The position numbers were made by a program, and so were the translations under genes. The notes under the pieces are model-generated. The model ran no database searches. It was not told the DNA's origin and saw nothing but the letters and a program-made list of their open reading frames with translations. DNA of 64,000 nt from an uncultured Veillonellaceae bacterium (GTDB lineage: Bacteria > Bacillota > Negativicutes > Veillonellales > Negativicoccaceae), in assembly GCA_945876385.1 (NCBI GenBank), contig CAMCNU010000004.1, forward strand, positions 1-64,000, written 5' to 3'. Positions 15,307 through 24,065 of the stretch are shown in pieces (position 1 is the stretch's first letter; each line of letters begins with the position of its first letter).

Positions 15307-15662
15307 GACGCATACGGTCATTCGGCGCGGCCCTGCTCATCGCGACGCTGGCGTTGCCGCATGCGGCGTACGCCGCCGTCAGCACGTATCTTGACGCCGC
15401 CGACGACAGGTACTACGAAAGCGACGACGGGCAAATCTACGGCCCTGACGGCATCTACTACGAAAGTACCGACGGCCAAATCTACGGCCCCGACGGACTT
15501 TACTACGAAAGCACGGACGGTCAAGTCTACGGCCCCGACGGCATCTACTACAAGAGCACGGACGGGTACGTCTACGGCCCTGACGGCACCTTCGGCGACG
15601 ACCGCGAGGAGGACGAGGACACGCCGACCGCTGCCGCGGCAAGCGACACGCGCCGATCATAA
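15303..15662 (+). CDS. small secreted protein with four 15-residue YGPDG repeats
   Basis: A 119-residue product with a signal peptide (MRRIRSFGAALLIATLALP, cut near AYA). The mature part holds four tandem 15-residue units at 36-50, 51-65, 66-80 and 81-95, consensus YYESTDGQIYGPDGI. An acidic linker and an Ala/Thr tail follow. Each unit is Tyr- and Gly-rich with an Asp pair, which suggests a beta-type repeat or short surface ligand. I know no named family. It is translationally coupled to the TetR gene by ATGA at 15303-15306. Confidence 0.8.
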   Translation: MRRIRSFGAALLIATLALPHAAYAAVSTYLDAADDRYYESDDGQIYGPDGIYYESTDGQIYGPDGLYYESTDGQVYGPDGIYYKSTDGYVYGPDGTFGDDREEDEDTPTAAAASDTRRS

Positions 15663-15738
15663 TCTCATTACCCGCAGCATCGACTGCCTGCACCTCGGTG
15701 CGGGCGGTTTGATTGTCCGTCAAGTCCGGCACGACAAA

Positions 15739-15770
15739 AGCCCCCGTTTCTCTACGGAGAAACGGGGGCT
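15739..15770 (-). terminator. terminator after ileS
   Basis: Perfect 14-bp hairpin AGCCCCCGTTTCTC around TACG, followed on the minus strand by TTTTG. It lies 18 bases after the ileS stop and may also slow transcription arriving from the TetR gene. Confidence 0.7.
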
Positions 15771-15787
15771 GTCTGTATGCGTGATGA

Positions 15788-18562
15788 TTATTCTGCCGCG
15801 TCTTGCGCCAAGACCTGCGCACACCGCGCACAAACCGCAGGATGCGCGGCCGCCGTGCCGACCGTCTCGGAATGCATCCAGCAGCGTTCGCACTTCGGCG
15901 CGGCGCTCGCCGCCACTTCGACCTGCAAGTCCGTCTGCGCGTCTTCCGTCAACGTCACCTCCGAAACGATGAAGAATGCCGCCAAATCGGATCCCATCGC
16001 CGCCAAGCCGCGATAGGTTTCGCCGCCCGCGGTGATCCGCACCGTCGCATCCAGCGGATGGCCGATGACCTTGTCCCGTCGTGCCGCTTCGAGCGCCCGC
16101 AAGACTTCGCTCCGCCACGCCAGCCGCTGCCTCCAGCGCGCCAGCAAGTCCGGATCGAGATGCTCCGGCCGTGCCGCCGGGAAATCCGTCAAGTGTACCG
16201 ATTCCGCTTTGCCTGTTTCCGGCAACGCCTGCCAGACCTCTTCCGCGGTAAAGCACAGGACCGGCGCAATCAGCCGTACCAGCACAAGCAGGACTTCGCG
16301 GAGGACCGTCTGCGCCGCCCGCCGTGTAGCGGAGTCGGCCGCCTCCGTGTAGAGCCGGTCTTTGGCGATATCCAAGTAAATCGCCGACAAATCCACCGTG
16401 CAGAAATTGTGCAGGGCGTGGTACAGGACGTGAAATTCATAATTTTCATACGCCGCTTCGACTTCGGCGCGCACTTCTTCCAGTCGCGCCAGTGCCCAGC
16501 GGTCGATTTCTTCCAATTCCGCATAGGGTACGCTGTCGGCGGCCGCATCGAAATCGTGAAGATTACCGAGCAGGAAGCGGAACGTGTTGCGGATTTTGCG
16601 ATAGACATCGCTCATCTGCTTGAGGATTTCCGGTGAAATGCGCACGTCGCCGCGATAGTCCGCACTCGATACCCACAGCCGCATCACATCCGCACCGAAC
16701 TGACTGATGATATCCTGCGGTGCGACGGTGTTGCCGAGCGATTTGCTCATCTTGCGGCCTTCACCGTCCATGGTGAAACCGTGCGTCAAAATCGCCTTGT
16801 ACGGCGCCCGACCGTGAACCGCCACCGACGTCAAGAGCGAGGACTGGAACCAGCCGCGATGCTGGTCACTGCCTTCGAGATACAAATCCGCCGGATACGC
16901 CTGCTCGTCGTCTTCTTCGAGGACACCGCTCCACGTCGACCCCGAATCGAACCAGACATCCATGATATCGGACTCCTTGGTAAAGGACGTCCCGCCGCAG
17001 TGCGGGCAGGCAAACCCGTCCGGCAAGAGCTGCGTCGCGGTATACATCCACCAGGCATCGCTGCCGTCGACGGCGACTTTCTCCTGCACCGACGCAATCG
17101 TGTCGTCGCTGACGATATGACGACCGCAATCGTCACAGTAGAAAATCGGAATCGGCACGCCCCACGAGCGTTGGCGCGAGATACACCAGTCCTGCCGGTC
17201 GGCCACCATGCCGTACATCCGATTGCGGCCCCACTCGGGGATGAACCGTGTCGCATCGACCGCCGCGAGCGCGTCCTCGCGATACGTCTTGACCGAAGCG
17301 AACCATTGCTCCGTCGCCCGATAGATAACGGGGTTTTTACTCCGCCAGCAATGGGCGTATTGGTGATGAATCGTTTTCTTGCCGGCCAGATGTCCGCTCG
17401 CCGCGAGCAACTTGAGCACGGCGACATCGGCATCGTCGAGGACATTTTTCCCGACCAGTTCCGGCCCCGCTTCCGCCGTGAGCAAGCCTTTATCGTCGAC
17501 CGGACAGGTCACCGGCACACCGTACCGCAGGCAGACGTCAAAGTCTTCCATCCCGTGTCCCGGTGCCGTGTGAACACAGCCCGTACCGGCTTCCAGCGTG
17601 ACATGATCGCCCAGCAGGACCGGCACGACCCGTTCGGGATACAGCGGATGACGGAAGGTCATCCCTTCGAGTTCGCTCCCCCGATAGACTGTCGGCAGGA
17701 CCGTATAGGACTCCGCCTTGCATTCCGCGAGCGCCGATTCCACCAGTTCTTTTGCCATCAGGTAGTAGTCTTCGCCGACAGCGACCCAGACATACTCGAG
17801 CTCCGGATTGACGCAGATGGCCTGGTTGGCCGGAATTGTCCAGGGCGTCGTCGTCCAGATGACCGCAAACGCCTTGTCCGCCGCCACGCCGTCAGGCAAA
17901 TGCCCCTTGGTGTCGACCGCGGCGAATTTGACGTAAATCGAGAGCGACTTCTTGTCCGCGTATTCGATTTCCGCTTCCGCCAGCGCCGTCTCACAGACCG
18001 GACACCAGTAGACGGCTTTCTTACCCTTGTAAATGTAGCCCTTCTTGGCCATTTCGCCGAAGACGCCGATTTGCTTCGTTTCGAGTTTCGGATCGTACGT
18101 CACATAGGGATGCGCCCAGTCGCCCGCCACCCCGAACCGAATGAACTCTTGTTTCTGAATTTCGATAAATTCTTTGGCATAGGCCAAGCACTTCGCGCGC
18201 AATTCGAGCGGCGTCATCGCGTCGCGATCGAGGCCGGCGTTTTTGATGACCGCATGCTCGATCGGCAGCCCGTGCGTATCCCAACCCGGCCGATACGGCG
18301 TATAGTAGCCGCTCATCGACTTGTAGCGCATGATGATATCCTTGATGGTCTTGTTCAGCGCGTGCCCGATATGCAAGTAGCCGTTCGCATAGGGCGGGCC
18401 GTCGTGTAAGACAAACTTCGGTGCACCCTCGCGCCGCGTCAAGCGCTTGCGGTAGACATCATGCGTCCGCCAAAAATCCAGCCATTCCGGTTCGCGTTTC
18501 GGCAAGTTGCCGCGCATCGGAAACTCCGTCTGCGGCAAATGCAATGTTGTTCCGTAATCCAT
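15788..18562 (-). CDS. ileS: isoleucine-tRNA ligase
   Basis: Class I aminoacyl-tRNA synthetase, 924 residues, normal for the bacterial type. The HIGH signature is in GYLHIGHAL and KMSKS in RKMSKSLGN. The C-terminal zinc site uses CERC and CARC. The start MDYGTTLHLP at 18562 is chosen; the open frame to 18658 runs back through the T-box and is not coding. Expression should rise when uncharged tRNA-Ile binds the leader at 18593-18841. Confidence 0.98.
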   Translation of the reverse strand: MDYGTTLHLPQTEFPMRGNLPKREPEWLDFWRTHDVYRKRLTRREGAPKFVLHDGPPYANGYLHIGHALNKTIKDIIMRYKSMSGYYTPYRPGWDTHGLPIEHAVIKNAGLDRDAMTPLELRAKCLAYAKEFIEIQKQEFIRFGVAGDWAHPYVTYDPKLETKQIGVFGEMAKKGYIYKGKKAVYWCPVCETALAEAEIEYADKKSLSIYVKFAAVDTKGHLPDGVAADKAFAVIWTTTPWTIPANQAICVNPELEYVWVAVGEDYYLMAKELVESALAECKAESYTVLPTVYRGSELEGMTFRHPLYPERVVPVLLGDHVTLEAGTGCVHTAPGHGMEDFDVCLRYGVPVTCPVDDKGLLTAEAGPELVGKNVLDDADVAVLKLLAASGHLAGKKTIHHQYAHCWRSKNPVIYRATEQWFASVKTYREDALAAVDATRFIPEWGRNRMYGMVADRQDWCISRQRSWGVPIPIFYCDDCGRHIVSDDTIASVQEKVAVDGSDAWWMYTATQLLPDGFACPHCGGTSFTKESDIMDVWFDSGSTWSGVLEEDDEQAYPADLYLEGSDQHRGWFQSSLLTSVAVHGRAPYKAILTHGFTMDGEGRKMSKSLGNTVAPQDIISQFGADVMRLWVSSADYRGDVRISPEILKQMSDVYRKIRNTFRFLLGNLHDFDAAADSVPYAELEEIDRWALARLEEVRAEVEAAYENYEFHVLYHALHNFCTVDLSAIYLDIAKDRLYTEAADSATRRAAQTVLREVLLVLVRLIAPVLCFTAEEVWQALPETGKAESVHLTDFPAARPEHLDPDLLARWRQRLAWRSEVLRALEAARRDKVIGHPLDATVRITAGGETYRGLAAMGSDLAAFFIVSEVTLTEDAQTDLQVEVAASAAPKCERCWMHSETVGTAAAHPAVCARCAQVLAQDAAE

Positions 18563-18592
18563 AATTCCTCCTTCATCCACACAGGGGTAAAA

Positions 18593-18841
18593 AAACTCGC
18601 CCCCTAAGGGGCGAGATATTCCCGCGGTACCACCCTCATGAACGACTGTCGTCGCCACTCAGCGCGATAACGGCGCGTGACCGGTGTCGCCTTGGCCGCG
18701 ACACGACTCCCGAGTGATTCGTATCAGGCGTGTCGTCTTCGGCTTGCACTCTCCCGAATTCGCTGGCCGACCCGGCATTGATACCGTCTCGTTCTTCGTC
18801 TTTGCCACATATATGCGTACTTACTCATATCTGTGATAATT
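18593..18841 (-). ncRNA. T-box leader of ileS
   Basis: The T-box sequence AGGGTGGTACCGCG (about 18624-18637) is followed by a terminator hairpin CTCGCCCC/GGGGGCGAG and a T run ending near 18593. Upstream, CGAG/CTCG and GTATCA/TGATAC helices flank an internal loop GAATCA, giving the specifier ATC (18716-18718), an isoleucine codon. The leader starts near 18841, behind the promoter. Confidence 0.93.
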
Positions 18842-18847
18842 GCAATT

Positions 18848-18876
18848 ATTATACGGAAATTCCCCGCGTTCGTCAA
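18848..18876 (-). promoter_or_regulatory. promoter of ileS
   Basis: On the minus strand, TTGACG (18871-18876), 17 bases, TATAAT (18848-18853), a few bases ahead of the T-box leader. Confidence 0.85.
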
Positions 18877-18889
18877 GCCTTACCCCCAC

Positions 18890-18915
18890 AAAAAAAGCAC
18901 CCGAAGGTGCTTTTG
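18890..18915 (-). terminator. terminator after the amino-acid permease
   Basis: Minus-strand hairpin AAAAGCACC/GGTGCTTTT followed by further T residues, directly after the permease stop. Confidence 0.85.
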
Positions 18916-18922
18916 CCCGTCC

Positions 18923-20374
18923 TTATTCCGACGCTTGCGTCCGTGCGGCCTGCGCATCGGCCCGATACCCCGCCTGATGCGCCTCGTAGGCGGCACTGCC
19001 GACCTGCAGCGCGCTGTGACGCCGGCCGTAGAACCAGTAGATGAGCCCGCCGACAAGCAGCCAGCTGAAGAAAAATTCGAACGTATGCATGGACAGATTC
19101 GAGAAAATGTATACGCAGAATACAAACCCCAGCGTCGCCATCGTATACAGCCACGGGCAGCGGAACGGCCGCGGGAGCTGCGGATGCTTCTTGCGCAGTA
19201 CCATCACGCCGAGCAGCGAGCAGGAAAACGCGAAGAGCGTACCCGCGCTGGTCATTTCCGCGATAATATTAATCGGCGTCAAGCCCGCCATAACCGCCAC
19301 AATCGTGCCGACCACGAGGGTGACTTCCACCGGCGTGTTCGTCTTGGGATTGACCCGCGAGAAAAACCGCGGCAACAGCCCGTCACGGCTCATCGCAAAG
19401 AACGCGCGGCTTTGGGCGTACAAAAACACGAGGATGACCGTCGACAGACCGCACAGCGCACCCGTGCCGACCAGCGCCGAGCCGAAAGAGTACCCCAAGT
19501 GCCGCAACACATAGGCGACCGGTTCGGCGTTGTCGAGCTCCGTATAGGGAACGACGCCGGTCAGCGTCGCGCTGACGCAAATGTAGAGCAACGTACAAAT
19601 CCCCAGCGACGCGATAATCCCGATCGGCATATCCCGATTCGGATTTTTCGTTTCTTCCGCCGCCGTCGCGATGCAGTCAAACCCGATATAGGAAAAGAAG
19701 ATGACCGCCGTCCCCGCCGACACGCCGTGCCAGCCGAAGGGCAAGACCGGTACCCAGTTACTTGGCTCGATATGCGGTGCCGCCAGGAAAAGAAAGATGA
19801 AAATCGCCGCCACCTTGACAAAGACGAGAATCTTGTTGACGCGGGACGATTCCGTAATCCCCCGAATCAGCAGCAGTGTAATCACACCGACAATCAGCAT
19901 CGCCGGTAAATTAATCAAGCCGCCGTCCCACGGTCCCGCCGTCAACCATGTCGGAAGCGGCATCCCCGCGGACTTGAGCAGGCCGGTGAGATACGCGCTC
20001 CAGCCGACCGCCACCGTCGCCGACCCGACGGAATATTCCAAGATGAGCCCCCAGCCGACCAGCCAGGCGATGAGCTCCCCGAGCGTACTGTACGTATACG
20101 TATACCCGCTGCCGGCCACGGGCAACGCCGCCGCCAGCTCCGAATACGCCATCGCGACAAACCCGCAGGTAATCCCCGCCAAAATGAAGCTGAGCATGAT
20201 GCCCGGCCCCGCATATTCCGCCGCCACGACTCCCGTCAGCACGAAAATGCCCGTCCCGATGATAATCCCCAGCCCCAGCAGGGTGATGTCCATCGCATTC
20301 AAGCCTTTTTTCAGTGAGCTGTGCGCCAAATCGTGCTGAAACGCCGCAATCGGCTTCGTTCGTAAAAACTCCAT
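18923..20374 (-). CDS. APC-family amino-acid permease (cationic amino-acid type)
   Basis: A 483-residue permease of the amino acid-polyamine-organocation superfamily, close to the CAT/YfnA branch: GLGIIIGTGIFVLTGVVAAEYAGPG in the first segment and SYIGFDCIATAAEE later. About 12 membrane segments are followed by an Ala-rich C-terminus. The substrate cannot be fixed. It is monocistronic, with AGGGATAGC before the ATG. Paired GTATAC boxes lie upstream (20498-20525) and may be its operator. Confidence 0.93.
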   Translation of the reverse strand: MEFLRTKPIAAFQHDLAHSSLKKGLNAMDITLLGLGIIIGTGIFVLTGVVAAEYAGPGIMLSFILAGITCGFVAMAYSELAAALPVAGSGYTYTYSTLGELIAWLVGWGLILEYSVGSATVAVGWSAYLTGLLKSAGMPLPTWLTAGPWDGGLINLPAMLIVGVITLLLIRGITESSRVNKILVFVKVAAIFIFLFLAAPHIEPSNWVPVLPFGWHGVSAGTAVIFFSYIGFDCIATAAEETKNPNRDMPIGIIASLGICTLLYICVSATLTGVVPYTELDNAEPVAYVLRHLGYSFGSALVGTGALCGLSTVILVFLYAQSRAFFAMSRDGLLPRFFSRVNPKTNTPVEVTLVVGTIVAVMAGLTPINIIAEMTSAGTLFAFSCSLLGVMVLRKKHPQLPRPFRCPWLYTMATLGFVFCVYIFSNLSMHTFEFFFSWLLVGGLIYWFYGRRHSALQVGSAAYEAHQAGYRADAQAARTQASE

Positions 20375-20497
20375 GCTATCCCTCTTTCATCGATGGGACT
20401 CATCGTCCCCCAAAATACTTACAGTTGTAATCATAGCACACGAAAGCACGATAGAACAGGGGTTTTCGCCAATTCAAATATACTGAATTTATATATA

Positions 20498-20525
20498 GTA
20501 TACACCAATTGCGTTCAGTGTATAC
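20498..20525. promoter_or_regulatory. paired GTATAC boxes in the permease/lepB divergent region
   Basis: Two GTATAC palindromes at 20498-20503 and 20520-20525, 22 bases apart centre to centre. They lie between the permease start and lepB, in an AT-rich stretch that must hold the permease promoter. The rest of the 248-base gap holds no gene I can support. A similar pair is at 30268-30293. Confidence 0.4.
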
Positions 20526-20622
20526 ATATATCCCGTTGCAGTCATATCGTCCTCCATCGGATTGGCGCTTGCACCTGTGCCCGCCGCTTGGTACAATGAC
20601 AGAGAACAATAAGGAGGCCGGT

Positions 20623-21189
20623 ATGCAAAAATTTTGGGCGGAAGTATGGGATTGGACCTATTCCATCGTAATCGCACTGGCACTGGCGATGCTGGTGCAT
20701 ATCTTTCTCTTTGTCCCGACACAGGTCGCGGGCGAATCGATGATGCCGACCCTGCACAACGGGCAGTACCTCGTCGTTTCCAAAATGTCGCACGTCCTGC
20801 GCAGTCTGCCGGACTACGGCGAGATTGTCATCATCGACAGTCGCGTCCGCCGCGAACGCACCTGGGGCGACGATTTGGCGGAGCCGGCGCACAATTACCT
20901 CGGGCTCTTCAGTCCCGCGCACCGGACGAACTATGTCTGGGTCAAACGCGTCATCGGACATCCGGGCGACACGCTCGAGTTTTACGACGGGCGAGTCTAC
21001 CGCAACGGCACGGCGTTGGACGAACCGTACCTAAACGAACCGATGCGGTATCGCAGCGATGTCAAAGTCACCGTCCCCGAAGGACACGTCTTTGTCATGG
21101 GCGACAATCGCAATCATTCCAGTGACAGCCGCTTCATCGGACCCGTGCCGATTGACCACGTGCTGGGCACTGTCGTCTGGGAACTCTAG
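20623..21189 (+). CDS. lepB: signal peptidase I
   Basis: Cleaves signal peptides of exported proteins at the outer face of the cytoplasmic membrane. The 188-residue product has one N-terminal membrane segment (about 12-30), catalytic Ser39 in GESMMPTL, catalytic Lys108 in WVKRVIG and the box GDNRNHSSDSR. The ATG at 20623 follows AAGGAGG; earlier starts back to 20509 are not family-like. It ends in TAG. The single anchor is typical of Firmicutes. Confidence 0.96.
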   Translation: MQKFWAEVWDWTYSIVIALALAMLVHIFLFVPTQVAGESMMPTLHNGQYLVVSKMSHVLRSLPDYGEIVIIDSRVRRERTWGDDLAEPAHNYLGLFSPAHRTNYVWVKRVIGHPGDTLEFYDGRVYRNGTALDEPYLNEPMRYRSDVKVTVPEGHVFVMGDNRNHSSDSRFIGPVPIDHVLGTVVWEL

Positions 21190-21197
21190 CCGCACGC

Positions 21198-21230
21198 AAA
21201 AAGACGTTACCGCAAGGTAACGTCTTTTTA
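21198..21230. terminator. bidirectional terminator after lepB
   Basis: Stem AAAAAGACGTTACC with loop GCAA; T runs on both strands serve lepB (+) and the DUF1858 gene (-). Confidence 0.9.
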
Positions 21231-21259
21231 TGTGTCGCTGCCGACACGATCTGCCGAAA

Positions 21260-22228
21260 TTATTCTTTGCGCAGGACGCGATGCATCTGCTCCAAGACAT
21301 CTTGCAGGCTGACCTGCTCGGCCGCCGTCAAGGTCTTCAGATTCGTGTCCATATCCTCGGGCATGGCGATACCGTACTCCTGCAAGACCGCCAGCGTCTG
21401 CGGATACATCGTGAGTAAATCCTGCAACTTCGTCTCGCCGCCGATGAGTTCTTTACCGAGTTTGTCCGCCAAGTACTCATTCATCTCGCCGAGCAGTTCG
21501 AACACGTCCATGCCGTGTACCTGCGTCGCCTCCCAGAGCGTTTCGTCATACGACACAAAGCACCCGACACAATGCATGCCGTACTCCATGAGTAGCGGCC
21601 CCATCTCCGGATAGACCGTGATAATCTCCATGATATTGTCTTCCGGCCGCACAAAGTCGCCGTAGTGCAAGACGGGCGCATTCGGCCGCGGCGGGCGGAT
21701 ATCCGTCGCCATCGACCAATCGTCAAACAGCTCCGCAGGTGCCGCGGCGACGACCGTCGGCGCCGCCTGCTCCACACCGAGGACTTCGCGTCGAAAGGCA
21801 TCGAGCCCGATCCGCTGTACGAAATGCGGCAGCGTTTCGAATTTTTCCTGACGGGTATAATAACTGCCCGCCCGCTCCAAAATCCGTACCGCCTCGTCCG
21901 CCGCCGTCACAAAACCGATGAACACATGCTCGCCGACAAAAATCTCCCAGCCGTCTTCCATCCCCACCGCGAGTAGCGGCAGCGGCGTCTGAATATCGCA
22001 GGTGACGATATCGCGCGGCCACTCCATGTACGGCGACAACCCGGTCGCCACCAGCATCGGAGCGACCTCCTCGGCGACAGCGCCCGCCAATGTAATATCG
22101 CCGTTCGGCTCGCGAATCAGCGCCGCCTGATACATTTTGGCGACGTCCCGCGCTGTCTTGACAAACGAGGCCCGCTCCGTCGAGTTGGGCACAAAATGAT
22201 ATACCAATGAATATGTCATGTTATTCAT
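21260..22228 (-). CDS. DUF1858 protein with unknown N-terminal domain
   Basis: A 322-residue cytoplasmic protein. Residues 198-254 form a DUF1858 (hybrid-cluster-protein-associated) domain with the redox pair Cys220-Cys223 in HCVGC. Residues 266-320 repeat the same helical pattern, but the cysteines are gone (EYGIAMPEDMD). The first 170 residues match nothing I know; they look like an alpha/beta domain, joined by an Ala/Pro linker. It is co-directional with msrA, 31 bases downstream of it, so a role in redox or oxidative stress is a fair guess. Confidence 0.8.
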   Translation of the reverse strand: MNNMTYSLVYHFVPNSTERASFVKTARDVAKMYQAALIREPNGDITLAGAVAEEVAPMLVATGLSPYMEWPRDIVTCDIQTPLPLLAVGMEDGWEIFVGEHVFIGFVTAADEAVRILERAGSYYTRQEKFETLPHFVQRIGLDAFRREVLGVEQAAPTVVAAAPAELFDDWSMATDIRPPRPNAPVLHYGDFVRPEDNIMEIITVYPEMGPLLMEYGMHCVGCFVSYDETLWEATQVHGMDVFELLGEMNEYLADKLGKELIGGETKLQDLLTMYPQTLAVLQEYGIAMPEDMDTNLKTLTAAEQVSLQDVLEQMHRVLRKE

Positions 22229-22259
22229 GACCTTGCCTACACCCCTTTTATGATTCGGT

Positions 22260-22823
22260 TCAGCGGATGATTCCCTCCCGCTGCAACGCAGCTAAATCCA
22301 GATGGCAATAGCCGTCGGGATTTTTTTGTAAATACCGCTGATGCGATTCTTCCGCCGGGAAAAAGTTCTCCAGCGGCATCATTTCCGTACGGATTTGTTT
22401 TTCCATGCCCGGTTCGGGCGTTTCATTCAAAATCAGCTGCGCCTGCGTATCGACCGCGGGACCGCGACCGCGCTGGCGCATGAAATTCATGTAATGCGTG
22501 AGAAACGGCTCATCCTCGCCGTGCGTATAGTAGATGCCCGTGCGATACTGCGAACCGACATCATTGCCCTGTCGATTCAATGTATACGGATTGATAATCG
22601 CGAAAAACACGCCGAGTAATTCCGTCAAGTCCGTCTTCTTCGGATTGTATGTCACCTTGACCGTCTCCGCCGCACCGGTCCGGCCGCTGCAGACGTCTTC
22701 ATAGCGCGGTGACGGTACGCGGCTGTTCGCATAGCCGACTTCGGTCGCAACGACACCCGGCAATCGGGCAAAGACTTCTTCCACGCCCCAAAAACATCCG
22801 CCCGCCAAGTAAATATCTTTCAT
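22260..22823 (-). CDS. msrA: peptide methionine sulfoxide reductase A
   Basis: Reduces methionine-S-sulfoxide in proteins. The 187 residues include catalytic Cys10 in GGCFWGVEE, RYEDVCSG, and the GSQYRTGIYY and EESHQRYLQKNP stretches of the family. An extended -10 (TGGTATAAT) lies about 50 bases upstream on the minus strand. Followed by the DUF1858 gene, probably on one transcript. Confidence 0.97.
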   Translation of the reverse strand: MKDIYLAGGCFWGVEEVFARLPGVVATEVGYANSRVPSPRYEDVCSGRTGAAETVKVTYNPKKTDLTELLGVFFAIINPYTLNRQGNDVGSQYRTGIYYTHGEDEPFLTHYMNFMRQRGRGPAVDTQAQLILNETPEPGMEKQIRTEMMPLENFFPAEESHQRYLQKNPDGYCHLDLAALQREGIIR

Positions 22824-22895
22824 GGTGTTTCCCTCCCTTGGTACTCCTCTGCCTATTCCTCTATCGCTATTATACCAGTTTCCCTGTCGCTTCGC

Positions 22896-24065
22896 TCAAT
22901 ACCACTCCATATTGTACACGCAGACGGCGGGATACATGCGTTGCAAGGACGCCACCGCAGGCGCCGACCCTTCGAGCCGTCCTTCCCGCGCCAGCGCCGC
23001 CGCATCGAGACCGCCCAGCAGCAGCGTCCCCAGCGCGCCGATATCGAGGCGGATATCCGCCGCCCGCGTCGTCGGCGTCACCTGCGGACACGCGCCCTGC
23101 CGCGCCGTGACCTGCCAATGCGTCACCCCCGCCCACGGGTCGTCCGCCGCCACGACAATCTCGCCGTCCGCCGCCGCCGGCAGCTGCGCCCACCAGCATG
23201 CGACATCCGCAATCCGTACCGTCATCCACGGCAGCGTCCGATTGACCGTATAGGTCTGCTCCGCGCCGTCACGCCAACCGAAATACGCGGCATCGTCCGC
23301 CGGCGCATACCACACCGCCCGCTCCGCTTCACTCGTGTGTTGCGTCAGCCAGTATCGCAGCGCCGCCCGCGCCCGCGGCGACGGTGTCGCCTGCTCGCCG
23401 ACAGTGATGACCCCGTCCGTGAGCGTATACGCCCAGTACGCCAGCGGGCCGTCCGCGTCATACAGGGCGATGACGTGCCCCTCGGCGAGCTGCCCCGCGA
23501 GCCACCGCCGCCAATCCTGCGCCGTGCGTCGGGCATAGCCAGACCGATGCGCCGTATAGGCGGCATATACGGCCGCCAACGCAGTCGTATCCGCCGTCGC
23601 ATCGAGCCACGCCGACCGGACCCCCGCCACGGGCGGTGCGACGAGGTCACGCAAGCGCGCTTCCCGCCGCCACAGATGACACCACAGCTCCCAGCCGTAC
23701 GGTCGGTACAGCGACATCGACGACGGCATCAATACATTGGCATACCGCCCCTGCGCAGTACCCGCCTTCAGCGCCGCCGCCAAAAGCGCCCGCGCATACC
23801 CGCGCCCGCGCGCCGCCGGATGCGTCGCCAAGCCGACGATGTACGTCACCTCGACCGGTAGGCCGCGTACGATGAGCGTCGTCGGCCGCAGATGCAGCCC
23901 CGCCGCCACCCCGGCCTGTGTCTCCACGACAAGCGTATCGGCGGGACGATAGCATTGCTCGAAATAAAACCGAAAGAACGGCGTCGTCCGCGCCTCAAAC
24001 GAATAGTCCCACAGCGCCTCGAGCGCCGCCCGGTCCTGCGCCGTGCCCTGCCGTACCTCGCTCAT
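22896..24065 (-). CDS. Eis-like GNAT N-acetyltransferase
   Basis: A 389-residue protein with the layout of the Eis family: an N-terminal GNAT domain with the acetyl-CoA loop THPAARGRGYARAL (about 82-95), a second acetyltransferase-like domain, and a C-terminal sterol-carrier-like domain ending in a hydrophobic carboxyl tail (MEWY). Eis enzymes acetylate amines of aminoglycosides and other substrates; the substrate here is unknown. The start overlaps the DUF2156 gene stop by ATGA, so the two are coupled. Confidence 0.88.
   Translation of the reverse strand: MSEVRQGTAQDRAALEALWDYSFEARTTPFFRFYFEQCYRPADTLVVETQAGVAAGLHLRPTTLIVRGLPVEVTYIVGLATHPAARGRGYARALLAAALKAGTAQGRYANVLMPSSMSLYRPYGWELWCHLWRREARLRDLVAPPVAGVRSAWLDATADTTALAAVYAAYTAHRSGYARRTAQDWRRWLAGQLAEGHVIALYDADGPLAYWAYTLTDGVITVGEQATPSPRARAALRYWLTQHTSEAERAVWYAPADDAAYFGWRDGAEQTYTVNRTLPWMTVRIADVACWWAQLPAAADGEIVVAADDPWAGVTHWQVTARQGACPQVTPTTRAADIRLDIGALGTLLLGGLDAAALAREGRLEGSAPAVASLQRMYPAVCVYNMEWY

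Noticed and set aside
15731-15773. Plus-strand terminator for the TetR/repeat-protein unit
   Set aside because: The hairpin has no T run on the plus strand; it fits ileS on the minus strand instead.
16781-18409. A plus-strand open frame of 542 codons opposite ileS
   Set aside because: It is the reverse reading of isoleucyl-tRNA synthetase; Arg/His/Pro-rich, with no family resemblance.
20375-20622. An additional small gene between the permease and lepB
   Set aside because: Short frames there have no ribosome site and cover the promoter region; nothing is conserved by eye.
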